NCBI GenBank assembly: GCA_964621605.1
Contig: CAZUMJ010000014.1
Coordinates: forward strand, 1-64,000
From: CAZUMJ01 sp964621605
GTDB lineage: Bacteria > Actinomycetota > Acidimicrobiia > Acidimicrobiales > Iamiaceae
DNA length: 64,000 nucleotides
Direction: 5' to 3'
Under the pieces are notes generated by a model, which was not told where the DNA came from, ran no database searches, and worked only from the letters and a program-made list of their open reading frames with translations. The number at the start of each line of letters is the position of its first letter. The first letter of the stretch is position 1. Of this stretch, positions 36,064 through 43,882 are shown one piece after another. Both the position numbers and the translations under genes were made by a program.

Positions 36064-37325
36064 GGATTCTCGCTCTGTGCCCGCACTTCGCGCCTGACGT
36101 GGCGCCGACCGGCGAGGTGATGACGAGCATTGCCCGTGGCTTGACGGATCGGGGCCATCGCCTGCATGTCGTGACGGCGTTGCCGTGGTATCGCCATCAC
36201 CGGGTTGAGCCCGACTGGGCGGACGTCGTGGTGCACCACGACGACCACGCCTGGGGGCGAGTGACTCGGGTGCATCCGTTCCCGACCGACAAGCGCAACA
36301 TCCCGGCACGGGCAGCGGGCTTCGCTGGCTTCACCGGTCTGGCGACGGTGCTGGGGTTGTGTACCCGCGAACGCATCGACGTCGTGCTCGCCATGTCTCC
36401 ACCGCTCACGCTCGGCCTCGCCGGCGTCGCGATCGCGCGCTCGCGTCGGGTGCCGATGGTGTTCAACATCCAGGACGTCTTCCCTGACGTGGCCGTCGAG
36501 GTGGGCGCGATCACGAACCCTCGCGTCATCGCCGCCGCCCGCTGGCTGGAGCGCACCAGCTACCGCGCGGCGGATGCGGTGACGGTCCTCTCGGATGACC
36601 TTCGTGACAACGTCGCCGCCAAGCTCGGGAGTGGGCGAGGGAGCGATCCCGCGAAGGTGCGCGTCATCCCGAACTTCGTTGACCTGGCGCGTATCGCCCC
36701 GGCCGAACGCGAGAACGCGTATCGCGCCGAGCATGGTCTCGTCGGAAAGACCGTCGTCATGTATGCGGGCAACGTCGGGTTCTCGCAGTCGCTCGAGCTC
36801 GTCATCGATGCTGCTCGAGCATTCGCCGACGATCCGTCTGTCGTGTTCGTGGTGAACGGGGGTGGGTCGGCGTTGGAGGAGATCCGCCGCAAGGCGCGTG
36901 GCCTGCCGAATGTGCGTTTCGTCGGGATGCAGCCAGCAGAGCGCCTCCCCGAGCTGCTCGCGGCGGCGGACGTGCACCTGGTTCCGCTTCGTCGGGGCTT
37001 GGCGCGTTCCAGCGTGCCGTCCAAGACCTACTCGATCCTGGCGGCGGGGCGGCCGATCGTCGCCAGCGTCGACGAGGGCACCGAGGTGGCACGAACGATC
37101 ACCCGGGCAGGAGCGGGCATCGCGGTGCCGCCCGACGATGCAGGTCGGTTCATCGACGCAATCCGCACGCTCGTCGTGGTGCCCGATCGGGCGCGCGCGA
37201 TGGGGGAGGCCGGACGGCGGTGGGTCGAGGGCTGGGCATCGCCCGCGGCGATCGCCGCGTCGTACGAGGCGCTCTTCGAAGAGCTCCGCGAGGCGCATGA
37301 TCGGCGCACGCGGCGGGCCAGGTAG
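36060..37325 (+). CDS. Glycosyltransferase, WbuB/GT4-like
   Basis: 421 residues. The N-terminus (ALCPHFAPDVAPTGEVMTSIARGL) and VFNIQDVFPDVAVEVGAI match WbuB-like GT4 enzymes, which often transfer amino sugars in O-antigen and capsule clusters. The C-terminal half has VMYAGNVGFSQSLELVIDAA and PLRRGLARSSVPSKTYSILAAGRPIVA. It is the last of three overlapping transferase genes. Its TAG stop lies within the -10 hexamer of the next gene. Confidence 0.85.
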   Translation: MRILALCPHFAPDVAPTGEVMTSIARGLTDRGHRLHVVTALPWYRHHRVEPDWADVVVHHDDHAWGRVTRVHPFPTDKRNIPARAAGFAGFTGLATVLGLCTRERIDVVLAMSPPLTLGLAGVAIARSRRVPMVFNIQDVFPDVAVEVGAITNPRVIAAARWLERTSYRAADAVTVLSDDLRDNVAAKLGSGRGSDPAKVRVIPNFVDLARIAPAERENAYRAEHGLVGKTVVMYAGNVGFSQSLELVIDAARAFADDPSVVFVVNGGGSALEEIRRKARGLPNVRFVGMQPAERLPELLAAADVHLVPLRRGLARSSVPSKTYSILAAGRPIVASVDEGTEVARTITRAGAGIAVPPDDAGRFIDAIRTLVVVPDRARAMGEAGRRWVEGWASPAAIAASYEALFEELREAHDRRTRRAR

Positions 37326-37328
37326 CCT
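37323..37328 (+). promoter_or_regulatory. Leaderless -10 of the His-rich protein gene
   Basis: TAGCCT with a 6-base spacer to the ATG at 37335. The first three bases are the stop codon of the preceding transferase, so the promoter is embedded in the end of that gene. Confidence 0.5.
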
Positions 37329-37334
37329 TGCGTC

Positions 37335-38138
37335 ATGGGTAAGGCCTCCTCAGCCAAGAATGTCGCGCGTGTCGCCAAGGTCGGCGGAAAGTCGGCAAAG
37401 CAGCGCCGCAACCTGGGGTTTCCCCTGGCGATTGCGGGTCTCATGGTGGCGGGCATCCTGGCGGTCGTCTTCGTGAAGGCGAGCACCAAGGACGACAAGG
37501 CGGCGGCAGCGTCCCAGGTGCCGAAGCTCGGCGATCACATCCACATGGCATACGGCGTGAACGACTGCGGCAAGTGGCTCGACCCGATCGCGCAGCCCCC
37601 GACCGATCCGTACGGCATCCACACCCATGGCGATGACGTGATCCACATCCACCCGTTCACCGCATCCGCGGCGGGTAAGAACGCGCGGCTCAGCGTCTAC
37701 GACGACCTGGTCGGCCTCAAGCTCTCGAAGAGCTCTCTCAGCTACCCCGGTGTGTCGTTGAAGGGCAAGTGCGGCACCAAGCCGGCGGTGCTGCGGATCG
37801 GGTACTGGAACAACGCCTTCGACGACGCGGGCAAGCCCACGACAGCCGCACCCGACAAGATCTACACCGGCGACTTCGGCGACATCCCGCTCGATCGCGA
37901 CCGTGGCGCGATCGCCTACTGGTGGGGCCCCGCCGATTCCAAGATCGAGCTCCCGCCGTCCGTGCCGACGCTGAACTCCCTCAGCGACGTTGGCCCGGCC
38001 ACGACGGTGCCGGGTGCGACGACGGTGCCGGGTGCGACGACGGTTCCTGGGACACCGACCACGGTTGCGGGTGCCCCCACCACCGTGGCGCCCGCAACCA
38101 CGGCCGCCTCAGCGCCTACCACGGCACCGACGAACTGA
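37335..38138 (+). CDS. Membrane-anchored His-rich protein of unknown function
   Basis: 267 residues. A Lys/Ala-rich cytoplasmic N-terminus (about 1-30) is followed by one membrane segment (about 31-52), then an extracytoplasmic domain. The domain contains GDHIHMAYGVNDCGKWLDPI and GIHTHGDDVIHIHPF (about 70-113), with at least seven closely spaced His plus Cys residues, suggesting a metal site. A domain of this kind recurs in actinobacteria without assigned function. The C-terminal 50 residues are Thr/Pro/Val/Ala repeats (TTVPGATTVPG), probably disordered and possibly O-glycosylated. It lies between transferase and nucleotidyltransferase genes, so a role near the envelope glycan is plausible. 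Confidence 0.65.
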   Translation: MGKASSAKNVARVAKVGGKSAKQRRNLGFPLAIAGLMVAGILAVVFVKASTKDDKAAAASQVPKLGDHIHMAYGVNDCGKWLDPIAQPPTDPYGIHTHGDDVIHIHPFTASAAGKNARLSVYDDLVGLKLSKSSLSYPGVSLKGKCGTKPAVLRIGYWNNAFDDAGKPTTAAPDKIYTGDFGDIPLDRDRGAIAYWWGPADSKIELPPSVPTLNSLSDVGPATTVPGATTVPGATTVPGTPTTVAGAPTTVAPATTAASAPTTAPTN

Positions 38139-38146
38139 GGCTGTCC

Positions 38147-39154
38147 GTGACGCGCGCTGTCGTGCTGGTCGGCGGGTTCGGGACCCGCCTTCGGCCCCTC
38201 ACCCTGTCCACCCCCAAGCAGATGCTCCCGGTGTTGAACCGGCCGATGATCGAGCATGTGCTCGCGCACCTCCGTCGCCACGGCATCGACGATGCCGTGC
38301 TCTCGCTCGGCTATCGACCGGACGGCTTCGTCGACGCATACCCCGAAGGTGTGTGTGCGGGCGTCTCGCTGCACTACGCGGTAGAGCCCGAGCCGCTCGA
38401 CACGGCGGGCGCTATTCGCTTCGCGGCGCGCCACGCCGGCATCGACGAGCGCTTCGTGGTCGTCAACGGCGACGTCCTCACCGATCTCGACGTGGGTGCC
38501 CTCGTGGCGTTCCACGAGGCCCACGATGCCGAGGCGACCATCGCGTTGCACCGCGTCGAAGACCCATCCGCGTTCGGGGTCGTCCCGACCGACGACGACG
38601 GGCGCGTCCTCGCGTTCGTCGAGAAGCCCCCGCGTGACGAAGCCCCCACCGACCTCATCAATGCGGGCACCTACGTGTTCGAGCCGTCCATGCTCGATCG
38701 CATCCCCGAGGGTCGCAAGGTGTCGGTGGAGCGTGAGACCTTCCCTGCGGTCGTTGCAGAAGGTCGTCTCTTCGCCATGGCGGGAGAGTCCTACTGGATC
38801 GATGCCGGCACGCCAGCGAAGTACCTGGAGGTACAGCTCGACCTCCTGGCCGGTCGTTTCGGCCCCGCCCAACAAGGGCTGAGCGAGACTGCCATCATCG
38901 CCCCTGACGCGGTCGTCGAACACGCCGTGCTCGGCGACGGTGCCAGCGTCGGTGCCGGAGCGGTCGTGCAGCGATCGGTGTTGCTTCCCGGCGCCACCAT
39001 CGAAGCAGAGGCAGAGGTCGTCGACTCGATCGTGGGCGCCCAGGCGATCGTCGGCCGGGGCACGGTGGTGCGCAACCTCAGCGTCGTCGGTGATGGCGTG
39101 GTCGTCGCAGCCGGAGAGGTGCTCGACGGGGCGAAGCGCCCCGAGGAGGCCTGA
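38147..39154 (+). CDS. Sugar-1-phosphate nucleotidyltransferase (mannose-1-P guanylyltransferase-like)
   Basis: 335 residues. The nucleotidyltransferase domain starts with VVLVGGFGTRLRPLTLSTPKQMLPV (about 5-29), followed by VVNGDVLTDLDV, FVEKP and INAGTYVFEP. The C-terminal 90 residues are hexapeptide repeats of a left-handed beta-helix (AIIAPDAVVEHAVLGDGASVGAGAVV). Length and sequence resemble actinobacterial ManB/ManC-type enzymes that make GDP-mannose; a glucose- or GlcNAc-1-P specificity is possible. The GTG at 38147 is the start. It has no PMI domain; a separate PMI cupin is encoded at 47188. Confidence 0.82.
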   Translation: MTRAVVLVGGFGTRLRPLTLSTPKQMLPVLNRPMIEHVLAHLRRHGIDDAVLSLGYRPDGFVDAYPEGVCAGVSLHYAVEPEPLDTAGAIRFAARHAGIDERFVVVNGDVLTDLDVGALVAFHEAHDAEATIALHRVEDPSAFGVVPTDDDGRVLAFVEKPPRDEAPTDLINAGTYVFEPSMLDRIPEGRKVSVERETFPAVVAEGRLFAMAGESYWIDAGTPAKYLEVQLDLLAGRFGPAQQGLSETAIIAPDAVVEHAVLGDGASVGAGAVVQRSVLLPGATIEAEAEVVDSIVGAQAIVGRGTVVRNLSVVGDGVVVAAGEVLDGAKRPEEA

Positions 39155-40101
39155 TGCGCGTCCTTGTCACCGGCGGTGCCGGCTTCATCGGCTCCACCTT
39201 GGTCGATCGCTTGCTCGCTGAGGGGCACGCCGTCGACGTCGTCGACAACCTGTCGAGCGGAAAGCTGGCGAACCTGGCCGATGCGCGCGCCGCGCATGGG
39301 AGTGCGCTCACCTTCCACGAGCTGGACGTCCGGCACGCCGAGCTCGAGGACCTCATCGTGGCGTGTGCGCCCGAGGTCGTCTACCACCTCGCCGCGCAGA
39401 TCGACGTGCGGGTGTCGGTCGCCCGTCCGGTGTTCGACGCCGAGGTCAACATCGTGGGCAGCCTCCGCGTGCTCGAGGGGGCGCGCGCCGCGGGGGCACG
39501 CAAGGTGGTGTTCGCGTCGAGCGGTGGCACGATCTACGGCGCGGTGGCCGACGACCGGCTGCCCGTCGACGAAGACCACCCCCAGCGTCCCCTGTCGCCG
39601 TACGGGGTCGCCAAGAAGGTCGTGAGCGACTATCTCGCGGTCTACAAGGAGCTGCACGGGCTCGACTACACGGCCCTTGCCCTCGCGAACGTCTACGGCC
39701 CCCGCCAAGATCCGCACGGCGAAGCGGGTGTGGTCGCGATCTTTGCCGGCAGGCTCCTTGCAGGGGAGCCCTGCACGATCTTCGGTGACGGTGGCCAGAC
39801 GCGCGACTACGTGTACGTCGCAGACATCGTCGACGCGTTCGTGCGCGCCCTCGACAGCGGTGACGGCGCGGTGCTCAACATCGGGACGGGCGTCGAGACG
39901 TCGGTCCTCGACCTGTACCGGGTCATGGCCGAGGCCGCGGGTGTGTCCGGCGAGCCGGTGTTCGCGCCGAGCCGCGCAGGCGAACTCGCCCGCTCGGCGC
40001 TCGACCCCGCCGCGGCAGCGGCACAGCTGGGGTGGAAGCCGGCGTTCGACCTGGCGGTCGGCACCGCCGCGGTCGTCGACTGGTTCGCAGCTCGTCGCTG
40101 A
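39154..40101 (+). CDS. NAD-dependent sugar epimerase (UDP-glucose 4-epimerase-like)
   Basis: 315 residues, extended SDR. VLVTGGAGFIGSTLVDRLL, HLAAQIDVRVSVARP, SSGGTIYG and the YxxxK in SPYGVAKKVVSDYL are all present. The SSGGTIYG and NVYGPRQDPHGEAGVVAIF segments match the GalE-like group of actinobacteria that makes UDP-galactose or related sugars. The ATG overlaps the preceding TGA (TGATG). It closes the first sugar-nucleotide block and converges with the amidohydrolase gene. Confidence 0.87.
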   Translation: MRVLVTGGAGFIGSTLVDRLLAEGHAVDVVDNLSSGKLANLADARAAHGSALTFHELDVRHAELEDLIVACAPEVVYHLAAQIDVRVSVARPVFDAEVNIVGSLRVLEGARAAGARKVVFASSGGTIYGAVADDRLPVDEDHPQRPLSPYGVAKKVVSDYLAVYKELHGLDYTALALANVYGPRQDPHGEAGVVAIFAGRLLAGEPCTIFGDGGQTRDYVYVADIVDAFVRALDSGDGAVLNIGTGVETSVLDLYRVMAEAAGVSGEPVFAPSRAGELARSALDPAAAAAQLGWKPAFDLAVGTAAVVDWFAARR

Positions 40102-40104
40102 GGC

Positions 40105-41310
40105 TCAGCCGGCGTGCTCGCTGAGTGCGACCGCGGCGTGCAGGGCAATGCCGTGCGCCATGCCGTCCTCGTCGAGGACCAGCCGGTTCGAGTGGTTCGG
40201 TGCCGGGTCTGCCACCCCCTTCGGCCCCAGCCCGAGGAACGCCATGCAGCCGGGTACCTGTTGCAGCACGTACGACCAGTCTTCGGAGCCCATGATCGCG
40301 GCGGGCAGTTCGAACGACTGCCCGGGGCCGAACAGCTCGCCCGCGAGGGCGAGCACGTGGGTGACCGCGGCGGGTTGGTTGACCGTGACCGGGTAGCCGA
40401 CCTCGGGGATGGCGATCGTGGCGGTGCAGCCGTGCGCGGCGCAGATGCCGTCGGCGACGGTGCGGAGCCCGGTGAGCGTCTTGGTGCGGGTCGCCTCGCT
40501 GAGCGTCCGTACGGTGCCACGGAGGTGCACACGCTCGGGGATCACGTTGAACGCTTCGCCGCCGCGGATGCTGCCGACGGTGAGCACTGCTGGGTCGGCC
40601 GCGGGGATGCGGCGCGTCACCATCGACTGCAGGGCGAGCACCACCTCGCAGGCGACCGGCACGGGGTCGACGGCGTCGTGCGGCATCGAGGCGTGGCCAC
40701 CCTTTCCGGTCACCGTCACCTCGAACGAATCCGATGAGGCGAGCAGCGGGCCGGGACGGGTTGCGACCATGCCCGACGGCAGCAACGGCGTCACATGGAT
40801 GGCGAACGCCCGGTCGACCGGCCCGTGGGCGCTGAGGAGGCCTTCGTCGAGCATCTTCGATGCGCCGTCGTAGCCCTCCTCACCGGGCTGGAACATGAAC
40901 ACGACCCGCCCTGCCAGCTCCGCGCGGCGCGCCGACAGGAGCCGGGCTGCGCCGACGAGCATCGCCACGTGCGCATCGTGGCCGCAGGCGTGCATCATGC
41001 CGGGAACCGCAGAGCGGAACTCGACGTCGGTGTCTTCGTCGAGGGGGAGCGCGTCCATGTCGCCGCGCAGCAGGGTGGTCGGCCCAGGCCGGTCGCCTTC
41101 GAGAACCGCGACGACCGACGAGATCGTCGCACCGAGTGTGATGTTCAGCGGGAGGCCGCTGAGCGCGTCGACGATGGCCTGCTGGGTGCGAGGGAGGTGC
41201 AGCCCGAGCTCGGGATTGCGGTGCAGGTCGCGTCGCAGGGCGATCACGTCGGGGAGGTGGGTGGCCGCCTCAGCGAGCAGGTTCGTGGCGTCGTGCGGTG
41301 CTGCGGTCAT
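40105..41310 (-). CDS. M20-family amidohydrolase
   Basis: 401 residues. Metal and catalytic motifs are GDMDALPLDE, HACGHDAHVAMLVGAARLL (about 108-126), FQPGEEGYDGASKM and TGKGGHASMPHDAVDPV; the last belongs to the lid/dimerisation domain. The family (hippurate hydrolase, N-acyl amino acid amidohydrolases, IAA-amino acid hydrolases) removes acyl groups from amino acids or related amides. AGGGGGAA precedes the ATG. It follows cofE by 25 bases, so it may be co-transcribed with the F420 genes, though no functional link is obvious. Confidence 0.88.
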   Translation of the reverse strand: MTAAPHDATNLLAEAATHLPDVIALRRDLHRNPELGLHLPRTQQAIVDALSGLPLNITLGATISSVVAVLEGDRPGPTTLLRGDMDALPLDEDTDVEFRSAVPGMMHACGHDAHVAMLVGAARLLSARRAELAGRVVFMFQPGEEGYDGASKMLDEGLLSAHGPVDRAFAIHVTPLLPSGMVATRPGPLLASSDSFEVTVTGKGGHASMPHDAVDPVPVACEVVLALQSMVTRRIPAADPAVLTVGSIRGGEAFNVIPERVHLRGTVRTLSEATRTKTLTGLRTVADGICAAHGCTATIAIPEVGYPVTVNQPAAVTHVLALAGELFGPGQSFELPAAIMGSEDWSYVLQQVPGCMAFLGLGPKGVADPAPNHSNRLVLDEDGMAHGIALHAAVALSEHAG

Positions 41311-41335
41311 GGTTCCCCCTGTGCGGTCGTGCAGG

Positions 41336-42037
41336 TCAGCGGAAGAGGTCTTCTGCGGCAGGTCTGACGAGCTCGGCGCGGACCTCGCCTCGGCGGAGCC
41401 ACGTGGAGTCGACGCCGCGCACGATGGCCACCGGGATGCCGGTTGCCTTCCCCATCACGAGCTCGGCGGCCCCTGCTATCTCATCGACGATCGCCACCTC
41501 GGTGACGTGGAGCTCGCGCCCGAACGCGTCGGTGCTGCCGCGTAGGTCGAGGATGGCCCCGATGCCGGCGCACCCGATCGCCACGTCGGTGACGCCTCGC
41601 CGCCAGACGCGTCCGAACGTGTCGGAGATGATCACGGCGACCTCCACGCCGCATCGGGCGCGGATGCCGTCGCGGATGCGGCGGGCGGAACGGTCGGGGT
41701 CTTCCGGCAGCAACGCAGCCCAGCCCGAGGGGACATTGGAAAGGTCGACGCCGGCGTTGGCGCAGATGAAGCCGTGCCGTGTCTGCGAGATCACGAGGTC
41801 GCCTCGGCGTCGCAGCACACGCACCGTCTCATCTTCGACGACCTGGCGGTGGCCGTCGGGGTCGTCGGGGTCGACGGGGACGAGGCGACCTTCTGCCTTG
41901 GACACGATCTTCTGGGTCACCACGACGACGTCGCCGGCGCGCACGGGGGCGGCCTGCGCGATGAGGGTCGCCAGGTCGTCACCGGGCGTCACCTCGCCGA
42001 TGCCGTCGACGGGGATGAGCTCGATCGTGCCGCTCAC
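41336..42037 (-). CDS. cofE: Coenzyme F420-0:L-glutamate ligase
   Basis: 233 residues, a single CofE domain. Motifs include VVVTQKIVSKAEGR, ISQTRHGFICANAGVDLSN and ISDTFGRVWRRGVTDVAIGCAG. It adds glutamate residues to F420-0 using GTP. Mycobacterial FbiB is a fusion with a C-terminal FMN domain of about 200 residues; that domain is missing here, as in archaeal CofE. The GTG at 42037 overlaps the cofD stop (GTGA). Confidence 0.92.
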   Translation of the reverse strand: MSGTIELIPVDGIGEVTPGDDLATLIAQAAPVRAGDVVVVTQKIVSKAEGRLVPVDPDDPDGHRQVVEDETVRVLRRRGDLVISQTRHGFICANAGVDLSNVPSGWAALLPEDPDRSARRIRDGIRARCGVEVAVIISDTFGRVWRRGVTDVAIGCAGIGAILDLRGSTDAFGRELHVTEVAIVDEIAGAAELVMGKATGIPVAIVRGVDSTWLRRGEVRAELVRPAAEDLFR

Positions 42038-42990
42038 GCCGGCGCGCCTTCGGCGGCCGCCAACACGACCGTCGCGAGTGCCGCCGCCGCGGCCGGGCTG
42101 CTCATGATCGTCGGTGCGACGACCGGGTGCATGTCGACCGCGGCGACCTCAGGGGCGCGTGCCGCGTCTGCGTCGTCGAGCACGAGCGTTGCGGCGAGCT
42201 CGCGGTAGTGGTTCGCCACACCGACCACGGATGATTCGTGCCCCAGCTCGCGCAGCAGGCGGTCTGCGGGGCCTTTGATCGCGGAGCCGGCGATGATCGG
42301 CGAGACCGCCACGACGCGGGCGCGCCTCGCCTCGACCGCAGCGCGCACGCCGGGCACCGCGAGGACCGGGTCGATGGAGATCAGCGGGTTCGAGGGTGCG
42401 ATGACGATGGTCGTCGCCTCCGCGAGCGTGCGCAGCACATCGGGTCCCGGACGGGCATCGGCGGCGCCGTCGAAGCGGATCTCTTCGACGGCGATGTCGT
42501 GATGGCGGCCGACGAAGTACTCCTGGAACGTCAATTCGACCGCGCTCCCGTCGGCCTCTCGCGCGCGGAACGTGGTGCGCAGCGGATCGTTGCTCACCGG
42601 CAACAAGGTGACGTTCACGTCCCACGCAGCGGTGATCTCGGCGGTGACCTCGGTCAGCGTGGCGCCCTCGTCGCGTCGGGCGGTGCGATACAGGTGGGTG
42701 CCGAGATCGCGGTCGCCGAGGCCGAACCAGGCGCGGGAGTGGTCGCCGTAGCGGCTGAGGGTCTGCATCGCCTGCCACGTCTCGCCGGTGAGCCCCCACC
42801 CGCGGTCGGGGTCGATCGCGCCAGCGAGGGTGTACGTGATGGTGTCGAGGTCGGGGCTGACGGCAAGGCCGTGCAGCTCGAGGTCGTCTCCGACGTTCAC
42901 GATCGCGACGAGGTCGGACGGGTCGACGACTTGCACGAGTCCGGCCAACAGCCGGGCCGCGCCGACGCCGCCGGCAAGCACGCAGATCAT
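42034..42990 (-). CDS. cofD: 2-phospho-L-lactate transferase
   Basis: 318 residues. VLAGGVGAARLLAGLVQV at the N-terminus, NVGDDLELHGLAVSPDLDTITYTLAG, and PSNPLISIDPVLAVPG near residue 200 are diagnostic of CofD/FbiA. It transfers the phospholactyl (or phosphoenolpyruvyl) group to Fo in coenzyme F420 synthesis. The ATG at 42990 follows TAGCGT by 6 bases. First gene of cofD-cofE-amidohydrolase. Confidence 0.95.
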   Translation of the reverse strand: MICVLAGGVGAARLLAGLVQVVDPSDLVAIVNVGDDLELHGLAVSPDLDTITYTLAGAIDPDRGWGLTGETWQAMQTLSRYGDHSRAWFGLGDRDLGTHLYRTARRDEGATLTEVTAEITAAWDVNVTLLPVSNDPLRTTFRAREADGSAVELTFQEYFVGRHHDIAVEEIRFDGAADARPGPDVLRTLAEATTIVIAPSNPLISIDPVLAVPGVRAAVEARRARVVAVSPIIAGSAIKGPADRLLRELGHESSVVGVANHYRELAATLVLDDADAARAPEVAAVDMHPVVAPTIMSSPAAAAALATVVLAAAEGAPA

Positions 42991-42996
42991 GGCGAG

Positions 42997-43002
42997 ACGC
43001 TA
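42997..43002 (-). promoter_or_regulatory. Leaderless -10 of cofD
   Basis: TAGCGT on the minus strand with a 6-base spacer to the ATG at 42990. Confidence 0.5.
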
Positions 43003-43027
43003 CCGCCGCCGTGTGCGGTCGCCGACC

Positions 43028-43077
43028 GGTTCGCCGCCCGCGCCTCCGGTTCGCCGCCCGCGCCTCCGGTTCGCCGC
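43028..43077. repeat. 20-bp tandem repeat between cofD and the methyltransferase
   Basis: GGTTCGCCGCCCGCGCCTCC occurs at 43028-43047 and 43048-43067, with a partial third copy to 43077. It lies just upstream of the cofD promoter in non-coding DNA. A TTGACA (43092-43097) follows it on the plus strand, but no matching -10 was found. Confidence 0.8.
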
Positions 43078-43213
43078 CTCGACCACGTCTGTTGACAGAT
43101 ATGGTCGGCTCCGGACGCGCTGCGGCCGGAGCTAGCCGGTTCGCGGTCATCGGTGCCCGACCGCGCGAGGAAGAAGCGGTACGGGGCGAGTCGGGGAACG
43201 TTGGGAGGCGAGC

Positions 43214-43855
43214 ATGATCACGTGGCTGGACGCGCGGGCCCTTCCGGGGCACCAGGCGTCAAACGTCGCGGGGGCTACCCATCCGATGCGCGAGATGACC
43301 CGTCGGGCCGCCGGGCTCTCCCCGCAGGGCTGGGACGCGTCAGCTCGTGCGGAGGTGGCCGACCTGTTCGGGCAGCTTGCCGAGGAGTGGCACACCCGGA
43401 CGTCCGCCGATCGCACATCCATCGTGCAGGACGCGCTCGATCGCGGGCTCGAGCCGGGTCACCATCAGGGGCTGGTGATCGAGCCCGGCAGCGGGATCGG
43501 GACGTACTCGCCGCTGCTGGCCGAGCGTTGGGAGCATGCGGTGGCGGTCGAGCTGACACCCGAGATGCAGGCTCGGGCACCGGCCGACCCACCCCGCGTC
43601 ACGGCGGACGCGTCGATGCTGCCGATGCGCACGGGAGTGGCCGCGGCCGTCGTGTTGATCAACATGTTCCTCTTCCCGGCCGAGGTCGACCGCGTCCTTG
43701 CGCCCGGTGGGGTTGTGGTGTGGGTGAACTCCAGCGGAGAGCACACCCCGATTCACCTCACGCCCGACGAGGTTGCGGCTGCCCTCCCAGGCGAATGGGA
43801 AGGCCGGGCGGGTCGCTGCGGGGAAGGGCTCTGGGCAGTGCTGCACCGCGCGTGA
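43214..43855 (+). CDS. SAM-dependent methyltransferase-like protein
   Basis: 213 residues. The class I motif I is LVIEPGSGIGTYSPLL (about 86-101), followed by an acidic end of strand 2 (AVAVELTPEM) and a motif II/III region (RVTADASMLPMRTGVAAAVV, VLAPGGVVVWVNSSG). The fold is compact, and the C-terminal substrate part is short. The substrate is unknown. GGGAGG precedes the ATG. It converges with the radical SAM gene. Confidence 0.75.
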   Translation: MITWLDARALPGHQASNVAGATHPMREMTRRAAGLSPQGWDASARAEVADLFGQLAEEWHTRTSADRTSIVQDALDRGLEPGHHQGLVIEPGSGIGTYSPLLAERWEHAVAVELTPEMQARAPADPPRVTADASMLPMRTGVAAAVVLINMFLFPAEVDRVLAPGGVVVWVNSSGEHTPIHLTPDEVAAALPGEWEGRAGRCGEGLWAVLHRA

Positions 43856-43882
43856 GCGGCGCGGCCGAGCGCGGCATGTTGC

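Noticed and set aside
43105..43136. Hairpin CTCCGG/CCGGAG before the methyltransferase as an intrinsic terminator
   Set aside because: No T-run follows it, and similar hairpins are frequent by chance at this G+C content.
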